From NCBI RefSeq assembly GCF_014805685.1, contig NC_060885.1, positions 22,803,632 to 22,867,631 on the forward strand: a stretch of 64,000 nt of DNA, given 5' to 3'. The notes under the pieces are model-generated. The model ran no database searches, had not been told where the DNA came from, and saw nothing but the letters and a program-made list of their open reading frames with translations. This document shows, piece after piece, positions 37,301-44,015 of the stretch (positions within the stretch are counted from its first letter, which is position 1; each line of letters begins with the position of its first letter). This DNA is from Silurus meridionalis (Eukaryota > Chordata > Actinopteri > Siluriformes > Siluridae). A program made the translations under genes and the position numbers.

Positions 37301-40130
37301 ATTATAGTGAAGGATGTGTGGACTTTTGCCAACTCTGCGGTGATGATGACGACGAATTACCAAATGTTGCTTTATCTAAAAAAAAAAAGCATAATTCCAT
37401 GCAGGGCAGATGTTTTATGTTATCTAACTTCGCTCTGTGTTTTACTATGGGAATTGCTTTGGGCGTGACCAACTACGGACCTATGACACCTCATCTGTCT
37501 TGACCCCTTACAATATCATTTGCGCTTTCTTCCCATGAGGGACTACATCAAGCTCTCTCAGCACATCCGGTTTCCTGCTGGTTTTTGCTAAACTGTTCAG
37601 CCATCATTGGATTTCGCCGCCAAACGCAACCAGTCATACAAGTTCGTGCTGAGCGACGTCGCAAAACTCGGTACAGTGTCCGAGTCGAGGCGCGCTATTC
37701 CTTTTTCGACCTATTGGGTATTAAATTACACGGTAAGGAATTAGTGGCATCAAGCTAACTAAGGCTTTACGTGTCAAGGCAAAGTCTTCGAAATGGCTTA
37801 CTACCCTACAAATATCGATAGACTAATGTGTTGTGACGAGTCTTGATTTTCTCCGTACTCAGCTATGTCAACGGTCATCCCCCCGCCAAGGGGAATGTGT
37901 CCCAGATCAGGGATGTTGCATCCCACCCCTTGTCCATCGGGAACAGCACTCTCAGAAAAGAAGAGGATGAAGCTTTCAACCTCTGTTTACCACGCAAGCT
38001 GACACCAAAACCACCGTCACAGCCAGCGCAACAGGGCTTTGCTGCAGCCGCGACTGTGAGAGGGAGAGCGGTGGGTGCGAGGAGTGCGAGACCGGCTTTC
38101 AGCGGGCAGCATGTTGGCCAGCGTCCGAGATCGGACGGCTCGGAACCATGGGGAAAGCATTCGTTTACGCGCGCCCAAAGAGGAACAGAAGTATACAGAG
38201 GTCCTTTTTTTGCACACAGAGGCACTGCCTACGAGTTTCAAACCATTCTGTTCGGACTGTCTCTAGCTCCGAGAACTTTCATCAAATGTGTGGAAGCGGC
38301 TCTTTTACAGTTAAGGAACAAAGGGATACGAATTTTGTCGTATATAGGCGATTATCTGATATACTCCTTATCAAGAGAGCGATCGATCGGAGATGCAGAG
38401 AGCGTGGTCACGCATCTCTACAGCTTAGGATTCAGAATAAACAGGGAAAAGAGCCGCTTGAAACCCGCGCAGTGCGCGGAATATCTAGGGCTCAGTATAG
38501 ATTCCCTCTACTATCAAATCACGCTGACAGAGCGGAGAATTGCATCTCTCATACAGTGTCTCTCCCGTTTTCAGACGGGGACTATGGTCCCGTTCAGAGT
38601 GTGCTTATGGATGCTGGGTTTAATGGCCTCGTAATTTCTGTAGTATATTTGGAACTTCTCATGATGAGAGATTTTCAGCGTTGGGTTACGCATCTGCGGT
38701 TGTGTCCCCGGCGACATCTCAGTCGATGGGTTAGAGTAAGTGTCAAATCGCTCTGCTAATGGAAAAATCCTGCAACTCTTCGGTCAGAGATTCCCTTGGG
38801 GGTGGTGACGTCGAGAGTTACTATGACGGCGAATGCATCCCTAGTGGGCTGGGGAGCGACCCTAATGGGCAGAGCTGTGAATGGCGTTTGGCCTCCACAG
38901 CTAATCCTGAGACATATAAACTACTTGGAGCTGTTGGCAGTGTTTCTAGCGTCCTAGTAAAAACCGACAATTCCACAGCGGTCGCTTACATCAACCAGCA
39001 GGGAGGCTTACACTCCCTCCAGTTGCATCAGTTGGCAAGAAAACTGATAATGTGGTGCGGCACAAGGTTCTTAACCATCAGAGCCACTCATGTCCCAGGC
39101 GTGTGGAACAGGGGTGCGGATTTATTGTCCTGGGGAAACCCCCTGTACGGGAAATGGAAGCTGCACACCCAAGTGGTGAAGCAGATATGGCAGAGATACG
39201 GCCGGCTGCCGTAGATCTCTTCGCCTCGCAAGAAAATGCTCAGTGTCCTCTGTACTTCTCTCTAAAGGACAAAAAGGCACCGTTGGGTGTGGACGCTTTA
39301 GCCCACCCATGGCCGAACGTCCTTCTATATGAATTGAGCTTCATTTCCCCTACTCTAGACAGAGTCAGCAAACTGGGCTTGTCACTGATTCTGATAGCGC
39401 CACGCTGGGCATCCAGATACTGGGTTGCCGAGATAGTTCAATTGCTGTCAGCCATGGCAGAAATCTCGCTACAATGATATTGTCAACCTGAGTATTAAAG
39501 GTGGGGTGGAGCCTGATCTCAGGTCGACCTGCCTGTCAAGACAGATGTGGTATCATAGGAGCTTCAGTAGTTGGTCACGGCCAAAGCGATTCCCATAGTG
39601 AAACACCTCACTCCGTTATCATAGAACCCGGGATTACATTAAGTAACCCATCATTATATTGTGCATTAATGTCCACTTATATATCTGAGATGAGAAGAAT
39701 ACACACAACCATACCTCTTCCTTAACCCGTACTTGTGGCACTGTTTCATCCTGAGGGGTTTCCTCTTCTGCTTTCTCGACACTCTTCTTGGCCTTAATAC
39801 ACCTTGGAGCTCTAGGCTTCCTCTCAACCTTTGGTTTTGGCTCTTTAGGTTTGGCTGCTCGTTTAGTAACTGCTTTCTTGTCACTTGTCTCTTCTTTCTT
39901 CCGCCTTCCTCTTCCTCTGGTTTTCTCCTCTGGCTGCCATTCCTCCGGTTCCTCCGATTCCTCCTCCTCGCTCTCTCTGCTGCATTCAAGTATTATTGCC
40001 ATTTGATTACTTCTAAATAAGTGCTTTTCTAACCTCATTATAAAGTTTTAGGTGAAAATACTCACCAGTCATCGTCTGTAGTCGGTTCCTTATACTCTTT
40101 AGGGGCTACTGCTCTCCGATTCCGCAGCAT
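14567..40130 (-). CDS. srbd1: srbd1, S1 RNA-binding domain protein 1 (Tex-like); 13 of its exons, 3' part off window
   Basis: SRBD1 is the eukaryotic homologue of bacterial Tex, a nucleic-acid-binding protein with an N-terminal helical region, a YqgF/RNase H-like fold, helix-hairpin-helix motifs and a C-terminal S1 domain; its cellular role in vertebrates is poorly defined. Seen here: 13 exons, 1814 coding nucleotides (604 codons plus 2 bases), all joined by GT-AG introns with compatible phases. Residues 22-110 are a Lys/Arg/Glu-rich linker. From residue 190 the sequence follows human SRBD1 closely, for example [14 protein letters not shown] in exon 4 and [10 protein letters not shown] in exon 9. 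The YqgF fold begins at [12 protein letters not shown] (residues 520-531) and continues at [13 protein letters not shown] (573-585). The reading stops after residue 604 at a good splice donor, so the rest of YqgF, the HhH and the S1 domain are beyond base 1. No frameshift or stop interrupts the joined exons, so the gene looks functional. Confidence 0.95.
14876..16231 (+). mobile_element. Tc1-like element C
   Basis: The 1356-base element lies in intron 12 and is bounded by CAGTATCTCAC... and ...TTTTTTGAGATAGTG with TA on each side. Inverted repeats continue inward: AAGTGAGTACACCCTAAGTG near 15054 against CACTTAGGGTGTACTCACTT near 16030, and TCAAGGGACAATACTATAG against its inverse near 16175. 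Confidence 0.92.
15240..16003 (+). pseudogene. Tc1-like transposase of element C, broken
   Basis: The DNA-binding N-terminus is collapsed around 15295-15340. Recognisable pieces are [24 protein letters not shown] sequence (15400-15460), [20 protein letters not shown] and [20 protein letters not shown] (15508-15660), an [12 protein letters not shown] block near 15755-15780 with the second catalytic Asp, and [20 protein letters not shown] (15815-15874) with the catalytic Glu. These lie in more than one frame with stops between. The family length is about 340 residues; perhaps 230 are represented. Confidence 0.88.
16240..17085. other. srbd1 intron 12, remainder
   Basis: AT-rich; no gene or element recognised. 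Confidence 0.4.
17086..17176 (-). CDS. srbd1: srbd1 exon 12
   Basis: Acceptor CTTCTCAG, donor ATAG|GTACTA, residues 539-568 plus two bases. It reads [20 protein letters not shown] and so continues the YqgF strand-helix pattern; human has [20 protein letters not shown]. Confidence 0.95.
17745..17960. mobile_element. possible hAT-type MITE relic
   Basis: A GTGATGTAACATTCACTGAT start and clusters of ATCGAT/GATGCA motifs near both ends (for example AAATCGATGTGATGCATTTT, then TATGGAGATGCAAATCCCTA) resemble the short hAT relics seen at 24.5 and 45.9 kb. Boundaries are approximate. Confidence 0.4.
17987..18276. mobile_element. MITE with TACCGTAATTTCCGG ends
   Basis: The 290-base element in intron 11 starts TACCGTAATTTCCGGATAAC and ends ...TTATAGTCCGGAAAATACGGTA, giving about 22 bases of inverted repeat. 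No coding capacity. This terminus type is common in vertebrate genomes. Confidence 0.85.
18300..18450. mobile_element. Tc1/mariner-type non-autonomous fragment
   Basis: ATGGTCAAAAGTATACAGAC followed by ACCTGACCATCACAACCC resembles a widespread fish Tc1-type terminus; the segment AAACCTGTTCCATCTTGACA follows. The other end was not found. Confidence 0.5.
18455..19189. other. srbd1 intron 11, remainder
   Basis: No gene or element recognised. Confidence 0.4.
19190..19347 (-). CDS. srbd1: srbd1 exon 11, start of YqgF/RNase H-like fold
   Basis: Acceptor CTGTTTCAG, donor ACCA|GTAAGA, residues 486-538. After [15 protein letters not shown], the motif [19 protein letters not shown] opens the YqgF fold; the DPG turn with Asp at residue 523 is the conserved nucleotide/metal-site-like element of this fold in Tex. 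The exon is nearly identical to human over its second half. Confidence 0.97.
19348..20251. other. srbd1 intron 10
   Basis: A 904-base intron. The 90-residue plus-strand frame at 19589-19861 has no recognisable family and lies inside the intron. No element ends seen. Confidence 0.5.
20252..20359 (-). CDS. srbd1: srbd1 exon 10
   Basis: A short exon found by phase walking, with acceptor ATTTTGTAG and donor TACAG|GTAATC. It encodes residues 450-485, [20 protein letters not shown] onward, matching human [21 protein letters not shown]. The reading frame continues smoothly across both junctions. Confidence 0.95.
20427..20471. repeat. 17-bp perfect inverted repeat (hairpin) inside srbd1 intron 9
   Basis: The arm ATGGTCATTTCACCACA (20427-20443) and its exact complement (20455-20471) are separated by an 11-base loop. 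The hairpin lies in the middle of a 159-base intron (20360-20518). Confidence 0.93.
20519..20622 (-). CDS. srbd1: srbd1 exon 9
   Basis: The exon starts after acceptor TTGTTTCAG with [20 protein letters not shown] and ends GTCAG|GTCAGT. It encodes residues 416-449 plus two bases. AINRGE is a signature block of Tex proteins. Only 159 bases of intron separate it from exon 10. Confidence 0.96.
20630..21525. other. srbd1 intron 8, start
   Basis: No gene or element recognised; short A-rich and AATA-rich runs near 20828-20855. Confidence 0.4.
21528..22140. repeat. GAATA pentanucleotide array
   Basis: About 0.6 kb of (GAATA)n, with pure blocks near 21560-21595, 21715-21770 and 21985-22050 separated by degenerate units (GAATCAAATAAAGCA, AAAACAGA). 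A similar degenerate segment of GATTTGAATAAAACAGA type recurs, suggesting higher-order duplication. Confidence 0.95.
22286..22323. repeat. (CA)n microsatellite
   Basis: About 19 CA units. Confidence 0.97.
22401..22443. repeat. (GT)n microsatellite
   Basis: About 21 GT units, 80 bases from an inverse CA array; the two could pair as a stem. Confidence 0.97.
23040..23125 (-). mobile_element. non-LTR retrotransposon 3' tail
   Basis: AAGATAAGATAAACCTTTAT then TCGTCCCACATTGTGGAAAT is the reverse complement of the tail at 48265-48332 (GTGGGACGAATAAAGGTATA). A 5'-truncated LINE copy inserted on the minus strand. Confidence 0.75.
23233..23549. mobile_element. MITE with AGTAATC...-type ends
   Basis: The left end AGTAATCTACCGTTTATCAC and the right end ...AGTGGGGGATTACTG are imperfect inverted copies; internal CCGCGATAAACCGTG mirrors GTTTATCACTGTG. 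No coding sequence. Confidence 0.6.
24294..24363. repeat. (TA)n array
   Basis: About 35 TA units. Confidence 0.97.
24491..24830. mobile_element. hAT-type MITE relic
   Basis: TAGGGGCGTAAGAAAATACA with a following ATTGTGTTCGG...CTGTATCGATTC block at the left, and CAGTATCGCAACCCATGTAT plus ATTCTTGCTGATACACAGCC at the right, match the layout of short teleost hAT derivatives. No transposase. Confidence 0.55.
24990..25196. mobile_element. palindromic MITE, TACAGGTAGTCGCCGACTTA ends
   Basis: The 207-base element has inverted ends (right end ...TAGGTTGACGACTACCTGTA) and CGACTTACGACC / GGTCGTAAGTTG motifs inside each arm. It is related in terminal sequence to the interrupted element at 8741-11010. 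Confidence 0.85.
25247..25405 (+). pseudogene. non-LTR retrotransposon ORF2 C-terminal fragment
   Basis: The plus strand reads [16 protein letters not shown] followed by a broken basic segment ending LPETLEL. This is a common C-terminal block of fish LINE ORF2 proteins. Stops are present. Confidence 0.55.
25735..25865 (+). repeat. partial copy of the 8.7-11 kb inverted-repeat element
   Basis: TACAGTACTGTAAATTGTTC ... CTAAATTATTTAC ... TTAAGACTCCTGAGTAGGCT parallels 10820-10940 (GTAAATTGTTATTTTAAC, TTAAGACTCCTGGTTAGGCT) in the same order. Confidence 0.65.
25926..26865 (-). mobile_element. Tc1-like element D, 3'-truncated
   Basis: Read on the minus strand, the terminal repeat occupies about 26865-26640 (includes CAGGTGAC and a TTTTGATGACAGCGCACTC stretch), then a 5' leader (CAATTTGTAAAATTTATTGC), then transposase N-terminal sequence parallel to element E at 34.3-35.6 kb (for example TCCATCATTACTTT, CCAGGAAAGGAAGACCAAGA, TCTGCTGCAGAGGATAAG). 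Coding is degraded throughout and stops near 25926. Confidence 0.75.
26866..27784. other. srbd1 intron 8: no gene seen
   Basis: The plus-strand 132-residue frame at 27216-27614 and its overlapping 87-residue frame have no recognisable family; composition is CA/CT-rich near 27425. No element ends. Confidence 0.4.
27785..28050 (+). mobile_element. Tc1-like fragment (left end region of the element C family)
   Basis: GACAACAGCTGTACGTCGTG ... CAGGACCATACAA ... CTTGTATTAGAGCAGTTACA parallels 15070-15200 of element C; it then jumps to transposase sequence (CTTGCAAGGGTCAATCAA..., GCATCAGGTGCAGAAGCTG) also present in element A near 5025-5080. Confidence 0.75.
28370..29450 (+). pseudogene. hAT (ZBED-type) transposase relic
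   Basis: hAT transposases carry a BED zinc finger, an RNase H-like core and a C-terminal dimerisation region. Readable plus-strand pieces: [19 protein letters not shown] linker near 28390; [20 protein letters not shown] near 28765-28815, the block with a catalytic Asp; CAGHTLQL-like sequence with a frameshift near 28855-28885; [13 protein letters not shown] near 29070; and [12 protein letters not shown] near 29405-29435, matching the hAT dimerisation motif. Several frameshifts and stops; no terminal repeats identified. Confidence 0.75.
29455..30137. other. srbd1 intron 8, end
   Basis: AT-rich; no gene or element recognised. Confidence 0.4.
30171..30327 (-). CDS. srbd1: srbd1 exon 8
   Basis: The exon lies between acceptor CCTCGCAG and donor CAG|GTACAG and encodes residues 363-415. 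It includes the Lys-rich stretch [19 protein letters not shown] and ends RIQHHQ, equivalent to human NIHHHQ. The following intron is 9.5 kb and filled with repeats. Confidence 0.95.
30576..30672 (-). CDS. srbd1: srbd1 exon 7
   Basis: The exon is too short to stand out as an open frame and was found by splice-phase walking. Acceptor CCACAG, then codons giving [20 protein letters not shown], donor TCGCT|GTGAGC. It encodes residues 331-362 plus two bases and matches the human block that ends [17 protein letters not shown]. Confidence 0.93.
30819..30885. repeat. (TA)n array
   Basis: About 33 TA units in intron 6. Confidence 0.97.
31040..31235 (+). pseudogene. L2-like LINE ORF2 C-terminal fragment
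   Basis: [20 protein letters not shown] is the conserved post-RT block of a common teleost LINE; it runs out in the following frame and is followed by a 3' tail interrupted by a CA array. The same block occurs on the minus strand at about 51050. Confidence 0.75.
31236..31300. repeat. (CA)n microsatellite
   Basis: About 32 CA units within a LINE 3' region. Confidence 0.97.
31950..32660 (+). pseudogene. non-LTR retrotransposon ORF2 end and 3' UTR
   Basis: Around 32025 the plus strand reads TFKFLGTT, a late RT-domain motif, then degraded pieces equivalent to [26 protein letters not shown] and SITIWFGAA (32085-32215), and after an insertion [12 protein letters not shown] (32325-32365). Stops and frameshifts are frequent. 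In srbd1 intron 6. Confidence 0.7.
33345..33483 (-). CDS. srbd1: srbd1 exon 6
   Basis: The exon begins after acceptor ATTTACAG with [20 protein letters not shown] and ends CAAG|GTAGGA; it encodes residues 285-330 plus one base. It carries the conserved APYK and ARxARxLGLE features of the Tex N-terminal region. Only 93 bases of intron separate it from exon 5. Confidence 0.95.
33577..33694 (-). CDS. srbd1: srbd1 exon 5
   Basis: The exon encodes residues 245-284 (ending ADELEHV) between acceptor GGTTTAG and donor GTG|GTCAGG. The donor is weaker than consensus, but the phase-0 junction to the next exon gives [14 protein letters not shown], matching human EHVSAPYKTGSK. The block is predicted helical, as in Tex. 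Confidence 0.92.
34044..34210 (-). CDS. srbd1: srbd1 exon 4, start of Tex-like N-terminal region
   Basis: The exon runs from acceptor GAAAAG to donor CTG|GTGAGT and encodes residues 190-244 plus two bases. It opens [13 protein letters not shown] and contains [18 protein letters not shown], the most recognisable block of the Tex/SRBD1 N-terminal region (the family motif around TIPFIxRYRKE). Alignment to human is nearly gap-free. Confidence 0.96.
34335..35612 (+). mobile_element. Tc1-like element E
   Basis: In srbd1 intron 3. The right end is ...GTGTGTCCAAACTTTTGGCT, a well-known Tc1-type terminus; an inner inverted block, AGGTAGTCACCTGGAACGGT near 34352 and CCAGGTGACTACCTCGTGA near 35402, marks both sides. 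Transposase pieces on the plus strand include [20 protein letters not shown] (34685-34745), a [24 protein letters not shown] stretch and a [12 protein letters not shown] block (34980-35025). Many frameshifts; the left outer end is not recognisable. Confidence 0.82.
35707..35943 (-). CDS. srbd1: srbd1 exon 3
   Basis: The exon has acceptor TTTTCCAG, donor CAG|GTGAGT and both ends in phase 0; it encodes residues 111-189. The segment [19 protein letters not shown] parallels the KKEE...DDFTF segment of human SRBD1, and the exon closes on MVWDPIQ where the human protein has NWDMVQ, immediately before the conserved Tex-like region. An RTE retrotransposon fragment begins within about 45 bases of its acceptor. 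Confidence 0.92.
35970..36350 (-). pseudogene. RTE-type LINE ORF2 C-terminal fragment (copy 1)
   Basis: The minus strand reads [40 protein letters not shown] and [20 protein letters not shown], the characteristic end of fish RTE-like ORF2. It lies in srbd1 intron 2, sense to the gene, ending within about 45 bases of the exon 3 acceptor. Confidence 0.88.
36360..37400. other. srbd1 intron 2: no gene seen
   Basis: AT-rich, with TTAATCGAATGACAGCCCTA-type sequence near 37150 hinting at old hAT/MITE remnants; no clear boundaries. Confidence 0.35.
37400..39650 (+). mobile_element. DIRS-like retrotransposon, YR-less, in srbd1 intron 2
   Basis: Inverted arms: left 37435-37503 (TTTACTATGGGAATTGCTTT ... 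GTGACCAACTACGGACC ... CATCTGTCTTGACC) mirrors right 39535-39605 (GTCAAGACAGATGTGGTATC ... GTTGGTCACGGCC ... AGCGATTCCCATAGTGAAAC). DIRS elements have inverted termini and encode gag, RT-RNase H and a tyrosine recombinase. Here RNase H runs almost directly into the right arm, so the recombinase is missing. The element is antisense to srbd1. Confidence 0.8.
37843..39480 (+). pseudogene. DIRS gag-end/RT/RNase H relic
   Basis: The plus strand has an opening frame of 263 residues: a Pro/Arg-rich gag end, then RT with [20 protein letters not shown] and [13 protein letters not shown], where the catalytic YxDD box reads YIGD, so the first catalytic Asp is lost. After a frameshift near 38630 come [17 protein letters not shown] sequence and the RNase H segment with [16 protein letters not shown] (Asp of the DNxT box), [17 protein letters not shown] and [19 protein letters not shown] in successive frames. 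Stops at 38757 and 39211 separate the frames. Confidence 0.88.
39715..39979 (-). CDS. srbd1: srbd1 exon 2, charged linker
   Basis: The exon follows an 86-base intron with acceptor TGCAG and ends at GAG|GTATGG. It carries residues 22-110, very rich in Lys, Arg and Glu, with an acidic run followed by basic clusters such as RGRGRRKKE. Low-complexity charged N-terminal regions are normal for vertebrate SRBD1; a disordered region with possible nuclear-localisation signals is inferred. A DIRS-like element ends only about 70 bases past its donor. Confidence 0.85.
40066..40130 (-). CDS. srbd1: srbd1 exon 1 (start codon)
   Basis: The exon encodes residues 1-21 plus two bases, beginning [20 protein letters not shown], and ends at the donor GTGAGT. 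The ATG at 40130 is chosen because an in-frame TAG lies 16 codons upstream (40181-40179) with no obvious acceptor between. The acidic/basic start resembles the N-terminus of other SRBD1 proteins only loosely, so start identity rests on frame and splice logic. Confidence 0.8.
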
Positions 40131-40166
40131 CTTCCTATTGCAATGGACAGATTTATGCAATCGGAA

Positions 40167-40180
40167 AGCACACGTGTGCT
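40167..40180. promoter_or_regulatory. 14-bp palindrome with E-box upstream of srbd1 ATG
   Basis: AGCACACGTGTGCT is a perfect palindrome centred on CACGTG, about 40-50 bases upstream of the srbd1 start codon. CACGTG is the core site of bHLH-ZIP factors such as USF and MYC. Position makes a proximal promoter or 5' UTR element plausible, but no transcription start can be read from sequence. Confidence 0.3.
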
Positions 40181-40589
40181 ATAAGGATCAGCCGTGTGTA
40201 GTAGTAAACAGATCAGATGCTACTGTATCACAACGTTCAAATTCAGCGCTGAGCCACCACAACTAGTTAGCATATGCATAAGAAAGCGTGCGTACTAGAT
40301 ATTATGTCGAGATGCTTATATTTGAATCCTGGCTGAATTGTCACTTTTTTCATTCTGAATTTGTGCAGCGAGCTGCCAGCAACCTGGACAATCTACAAAC
40401 TAAATCTAAGATTCATACTGTTCAGTAGCATATCGCATATTACTGATATGTACTATTTAGTGTAGAAGTATGTAGTAGGAGTTCTTCTTCTTTCCTTCTT
40501 TCTTTCTTTGTTTATTTTTTTTTCGTCGCATTACCACCATCTACTGGAATGGAGTGTTTGCCAGACGTCCTTTTTTGTTTTCTTTACAA

Positions 40590-40735
40590 TTTTACGACAT
40601 TTGGCAGCGCATTAATACAACTAAGACTTTATTCAGGGGTCCATGAGTGGCAGTTTGGTGTGACAGGGATTTGAACTCACGACCCTCAAAATCAACATCC
40701 AGTGTCTTAACCACTAAGCTAAACCACTTTATTGT
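40590..40735 (-). repeat. tRNA-derived SINE fragment
   Basis: Reverse reading gives TTAGTGGTTAAGACACTGGA then GTGAGTTCAAATCCCTGTCA, an A-box and B-box of a tRNA-like promoter, and ends near a CATTTGGCAG-like segment. Confidence 0.65.
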
Positions 40736-40990
40736 CATTGCCCAGTACACGTCCACAGCACCGAAATGCAATTTACATTCTATCAGTGCAAATAGTAGCA
40801 ATTGTGCAAACTGACGAAAGTGAAAGAAAGAAAGTGCAGATACATATATAAATATATGTACAACAAGTAAATTAAAAGGCTCTGGACAGTGTAAACATGT
40901 GCATAAATAAGTACACTAAGAATATATTTGTATATAATTTAATTAGCGCAAGATGTGTGTAAGGCACAATATACAGTATATGGAGAATGT
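40722..40990 (-). mobile_element. LINE 3' UTR fragment
   Basis: CACTTTATTGTCATTGCCCA then GTACACGTCCACAGCACCGA is the reverse of a typical fish LINE tail, continuing through AAAGTGCAGATACATATATA. No ORF remains. Confidence 0.5.
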
Positions 40991-40999
40991 GGGATGCAT

Positions 41000-41685
41000 A
41001 TATTATACCTTATTCATACAATAAATTCTACATACACTATAGAATATGTACATTGTATGCACAAATGGTTTACAGAGTGTACATCAAGATGATATATGAT
41101 ATGAAGATAATCTAGGAGATACACAGTTAGGAATTCATGATTTTATACAGATATAATTATCCATAAATGGTACATAATGTACAGAGTGGAGCAGAACTGC
41201 ATGAATATTACTAGCAGTTGAATAAGAATAATATATTTAACCAACAAAGATTTATAAAAAAAAAAAATCCACTTCTTTCTTGTAATATATAAAAAGGAAG
41301 AATTATATTCTACAGCAACTGTACATATACTGTATTATATATATTTATTGGTGAAATGGACAACATTAATAATCCTCGAAGAACCGTAAGTAGACAGGTC
41401 TTCTCGAATCGACTTACATTAGATTAAGCATTCATTTTGGCCGTTTTAAACATACCTTTGTGTAACTGTTTTTGATTAAAAAAAAACACGTGGTTTTGGC
41501 AGGTTTTAGTAACATTTTCGGCTCATTTTAAAAACAACAATAAAAAAAAAAAAACTGAAACTAGTCCAGGACAAAGACTACTTCGTTGCTCTTTTATCCA
41601 GTTTTTACACAAGAAACATGAACACATAAAGTTCATTTCCAATTCGACATTATCCATTCTATAATCTTTTCTTTCCTCTCCTAGG
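41000..41685. other. no gene seen
   Basis: AT-rich sequence, no recognisable element ends or coding similarity. Confidence 0.4.
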
Positions 41686-41689
41686 CATT

Positions 41690-41960
41690 TCAATATATAG
41701 ATAAGTACTTCTTATTTACCTGTTGGACACATACATCTAGACAGACACAATGTAATTTATACACCAGATATTAAATACTTTAATATGGCTGTTATGGCTT
41801 GTGATGCTGCATCATTAGCAGCTTTGAATATTAAACAGTTATGAATATTAAGCGTTCCTATGCACTCCTATGCACTACTGTCATTGCTGGTTCCTAGGTT
41901 TGCGCAAGAGTACATAAAAGTGATATGTCTCAGTTGAAAATTAATTGTATTATTATTTCT
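41690..41960. repeat. diverged duplicated block, copy 1
   Basis: AGATAAGTACTTCTTATTTA ... TTTAATATGGCTGTTATGGC ... GCAGCTTTGAATATTAAACA ... ACTGTCATTGCTGGTTCCTA is collinear with copy 2 at 43700-44015. Confidence 0.75.
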
Positions 41961-42514
41961 TTTTACAAATGTTTAAATAAAACTATAAACCAAACAGAAA
42001 CCAAACAACAATAAACCATTCTGGACATCATACACTTATTGCACTTAGGCTTTAAAAAAATATTAGTACAATTTCTCGATTGCTTGTTATAAAACAAACC
42101 ACTTGCTGAGTATTTTTTTGCAAACCAGCACAGTTTGACTATTCTGTCATTAACAATCCCGCCTGTTTTTTTCTTTCACTGCAAATGTTGTTGTTGTTGA
42201 TGTTGTTGCAAATGTACAAAAATGGCAGCATGAGTCCTGCCCCAATGAGCCTCTATTATCATTGATTTCAGTTCCCTTTTTTTAAACCACAAATAAATAG
42301 TAATTCATATTTAGTTTGAATTTGAAATGTATTTGTGAATGTTGACTTAATAATGATTAGCATTTGTTAAATTGCTAATGTAGAGTACATGGGACTGCTC
42401 TGCATCACATGTACCCATGATTACCTGTTTTATTTGTCATTGATGTTGCAGTATAAATGACCTGCCCCAAAGTAATTACCAACATTAAGAATTCCAAAAC
42501 TTGCACTGTAGATG

Positions 42515-43025
42515 ACAAAGGCTCTTCTTCTTTTTTCGGCTTCTCCCATTAGGGGTCGCCACAGCGGATCATCCGTCTCCAAACCGCCCTGTCCTCTACA
42601 TCTGCCTCTTTTACACCAACTACCTGCATGTCTTCCTTCACCACATCTATTAACCTCCTCCTTGGTCTTCCTCTGTTCCTCCTTCCTGGTAGCTCCATCC
42701 TCACCATTCTCCTACCAATATACCCCATGTCCCTCCTCTGCACATGTCCAAACCATCTCAATCTCACCTCCCTCATCTTGTCCCCAAAACGTCCTACATG
42801 CGCTGTCCCTCTAATAAACTCATTTCTAATTCTGTCCATCCTCGTCACTCCCAACGAAAACCTCAACATCTTCAGCTCTGCTACCTCCAGCTCCACTTCC
42901 TGTCTTTAAATCAATGCCACTGTCTCTAAACCATACAACATCACAGGTCTCACCACAGTCCTATAAACTTACCCTTTCACTCTCGCAGATACTCTTCCAT
43001 CACAAATCACTCCTGCTATCACTGT
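42515..43025 (-). pseudogene. RTE-type LINE ORF2 C-terminus with 3' tail (copy 2)
   Basis: An open minus-strand frame (42549-42896) contains [40 protein letters not shown] and ends WRRMIRCGDP. The 3' tail at 42530-42575 (minus: GATCCGCTGTGGCGACCCCT, AATGGGAGAAGCCGAAA) is shared with the tRNA-Glu SINEs at 53-54 kb. Sequence to about 43025 is degraded ORF upstream. Confidence 0.92.
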
Positions 43026-43439
43026 TAGTGTTCAGAAAGTATACAGGTTTAAAATGCATTGTTTAACTCAGACCTACTGATGGGCCAACAAATTGACAGT
43101 GAAAATATACTATATAGGCTACATATATAGGAGATTTTTAACAAAGGCATTTGTTGAACAACTAAACTAAAAGGCTAAGGAAATGAAGCTTATGAATGAC
43201 TTACATTGTTGATGAGCTGCCACCAGATGGTGTGCAAAGGCAGAAACTAAATCATAAATGCTCACAAGAAATGATAGAACAAGCAGCACTGACTTCATAA
43301 AGGAAGTGAAGAGCAGAAGATCCAGAAGACTAAAAAATGTCAACTTCTTTAAAAAAGCCTTGTGTTGTATGTGGTATTATGTCAGAAAAATATTTATATT
43401 TTCAGAAAATGTCAAACATCAAAAATATCAAATCAAAAC

Positions 43440-43640
43440 AAGTCAAATCAAATTTTATTTCTCACATACACATACATACAGGGTATGACATGCAGTGAAA
43501 TGCTTTTTACGATGGTCCGGCATAAGGGAATACAATGGGGAGAAAAATAAAACAAAGAAAAAGAAGACAGATAAAGTATAAGAATGTATAAAGATATATA
43601 TAAGGGTGTATATACAAAATACTGAGTTTTAGTTTAGTTT
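43440..43640 (-). mobile_element. LINE 3' UTR-type fragment
   Basis: CAAATTTTATTTCTCACATA ... ACATGCAGTGAAATGCTTTT is a common reverse-oriented fish retrotransposon tail. Boundaries approximate. Confidence 0.45.
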
Positions 43641-43699
43641 TGTGTCTGCACTTGTCATTTTGCTTTGTTCTGGGCTGTTCAGACCTTGAAGGAGGTCAA

Positions 43700-44015
43700 A
43701 ATACAGATAAGTACTTCATATTTACCCATTGGTTGCATACAACCACACTGACACAATCTCAGTTATGCAGCTGAATTACATCAGAACTACTCTAAAGAGC
43801 CAAAAACTCTAATATGGCTGTAATGGCATGTAATGTTGCATCATATGCAGCTTTGAATATTAAATAGTTGTGTACAGGCTTTGCTGGAACATTGGATTGG
43901 AACATTCTGATCTTAAATCACTGCATTGCTAAAGCTGTCATTGCTGCTTCTTATGTTTTCACAAGGTTACACAGAAGTGATTTCATGTCTTAGTTGTAAA
44001 TTCATTTCAATTAAA
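43700..44015. repeat. diverged duplicated block, copy 2
   Basis: AGATAAGTACTTCATATTTA ... TCTAATATGGCTGTAATGGC ... GCAGCTTTGAATATTAAATA ... GCTGTCATTGCTGCTTCTTA parallels copy 1 in order and orientation. Confidence 0.75.

Noticed and set aside
39733..40020. Plus-strand hydrophobic frames (Leu/Phe-rich) that look like a membrane protein
   Set aside because: They are the antisense of the Lys/Glu-rich srbd1 exon 2; the sense strand has splice sites and continues the gene.
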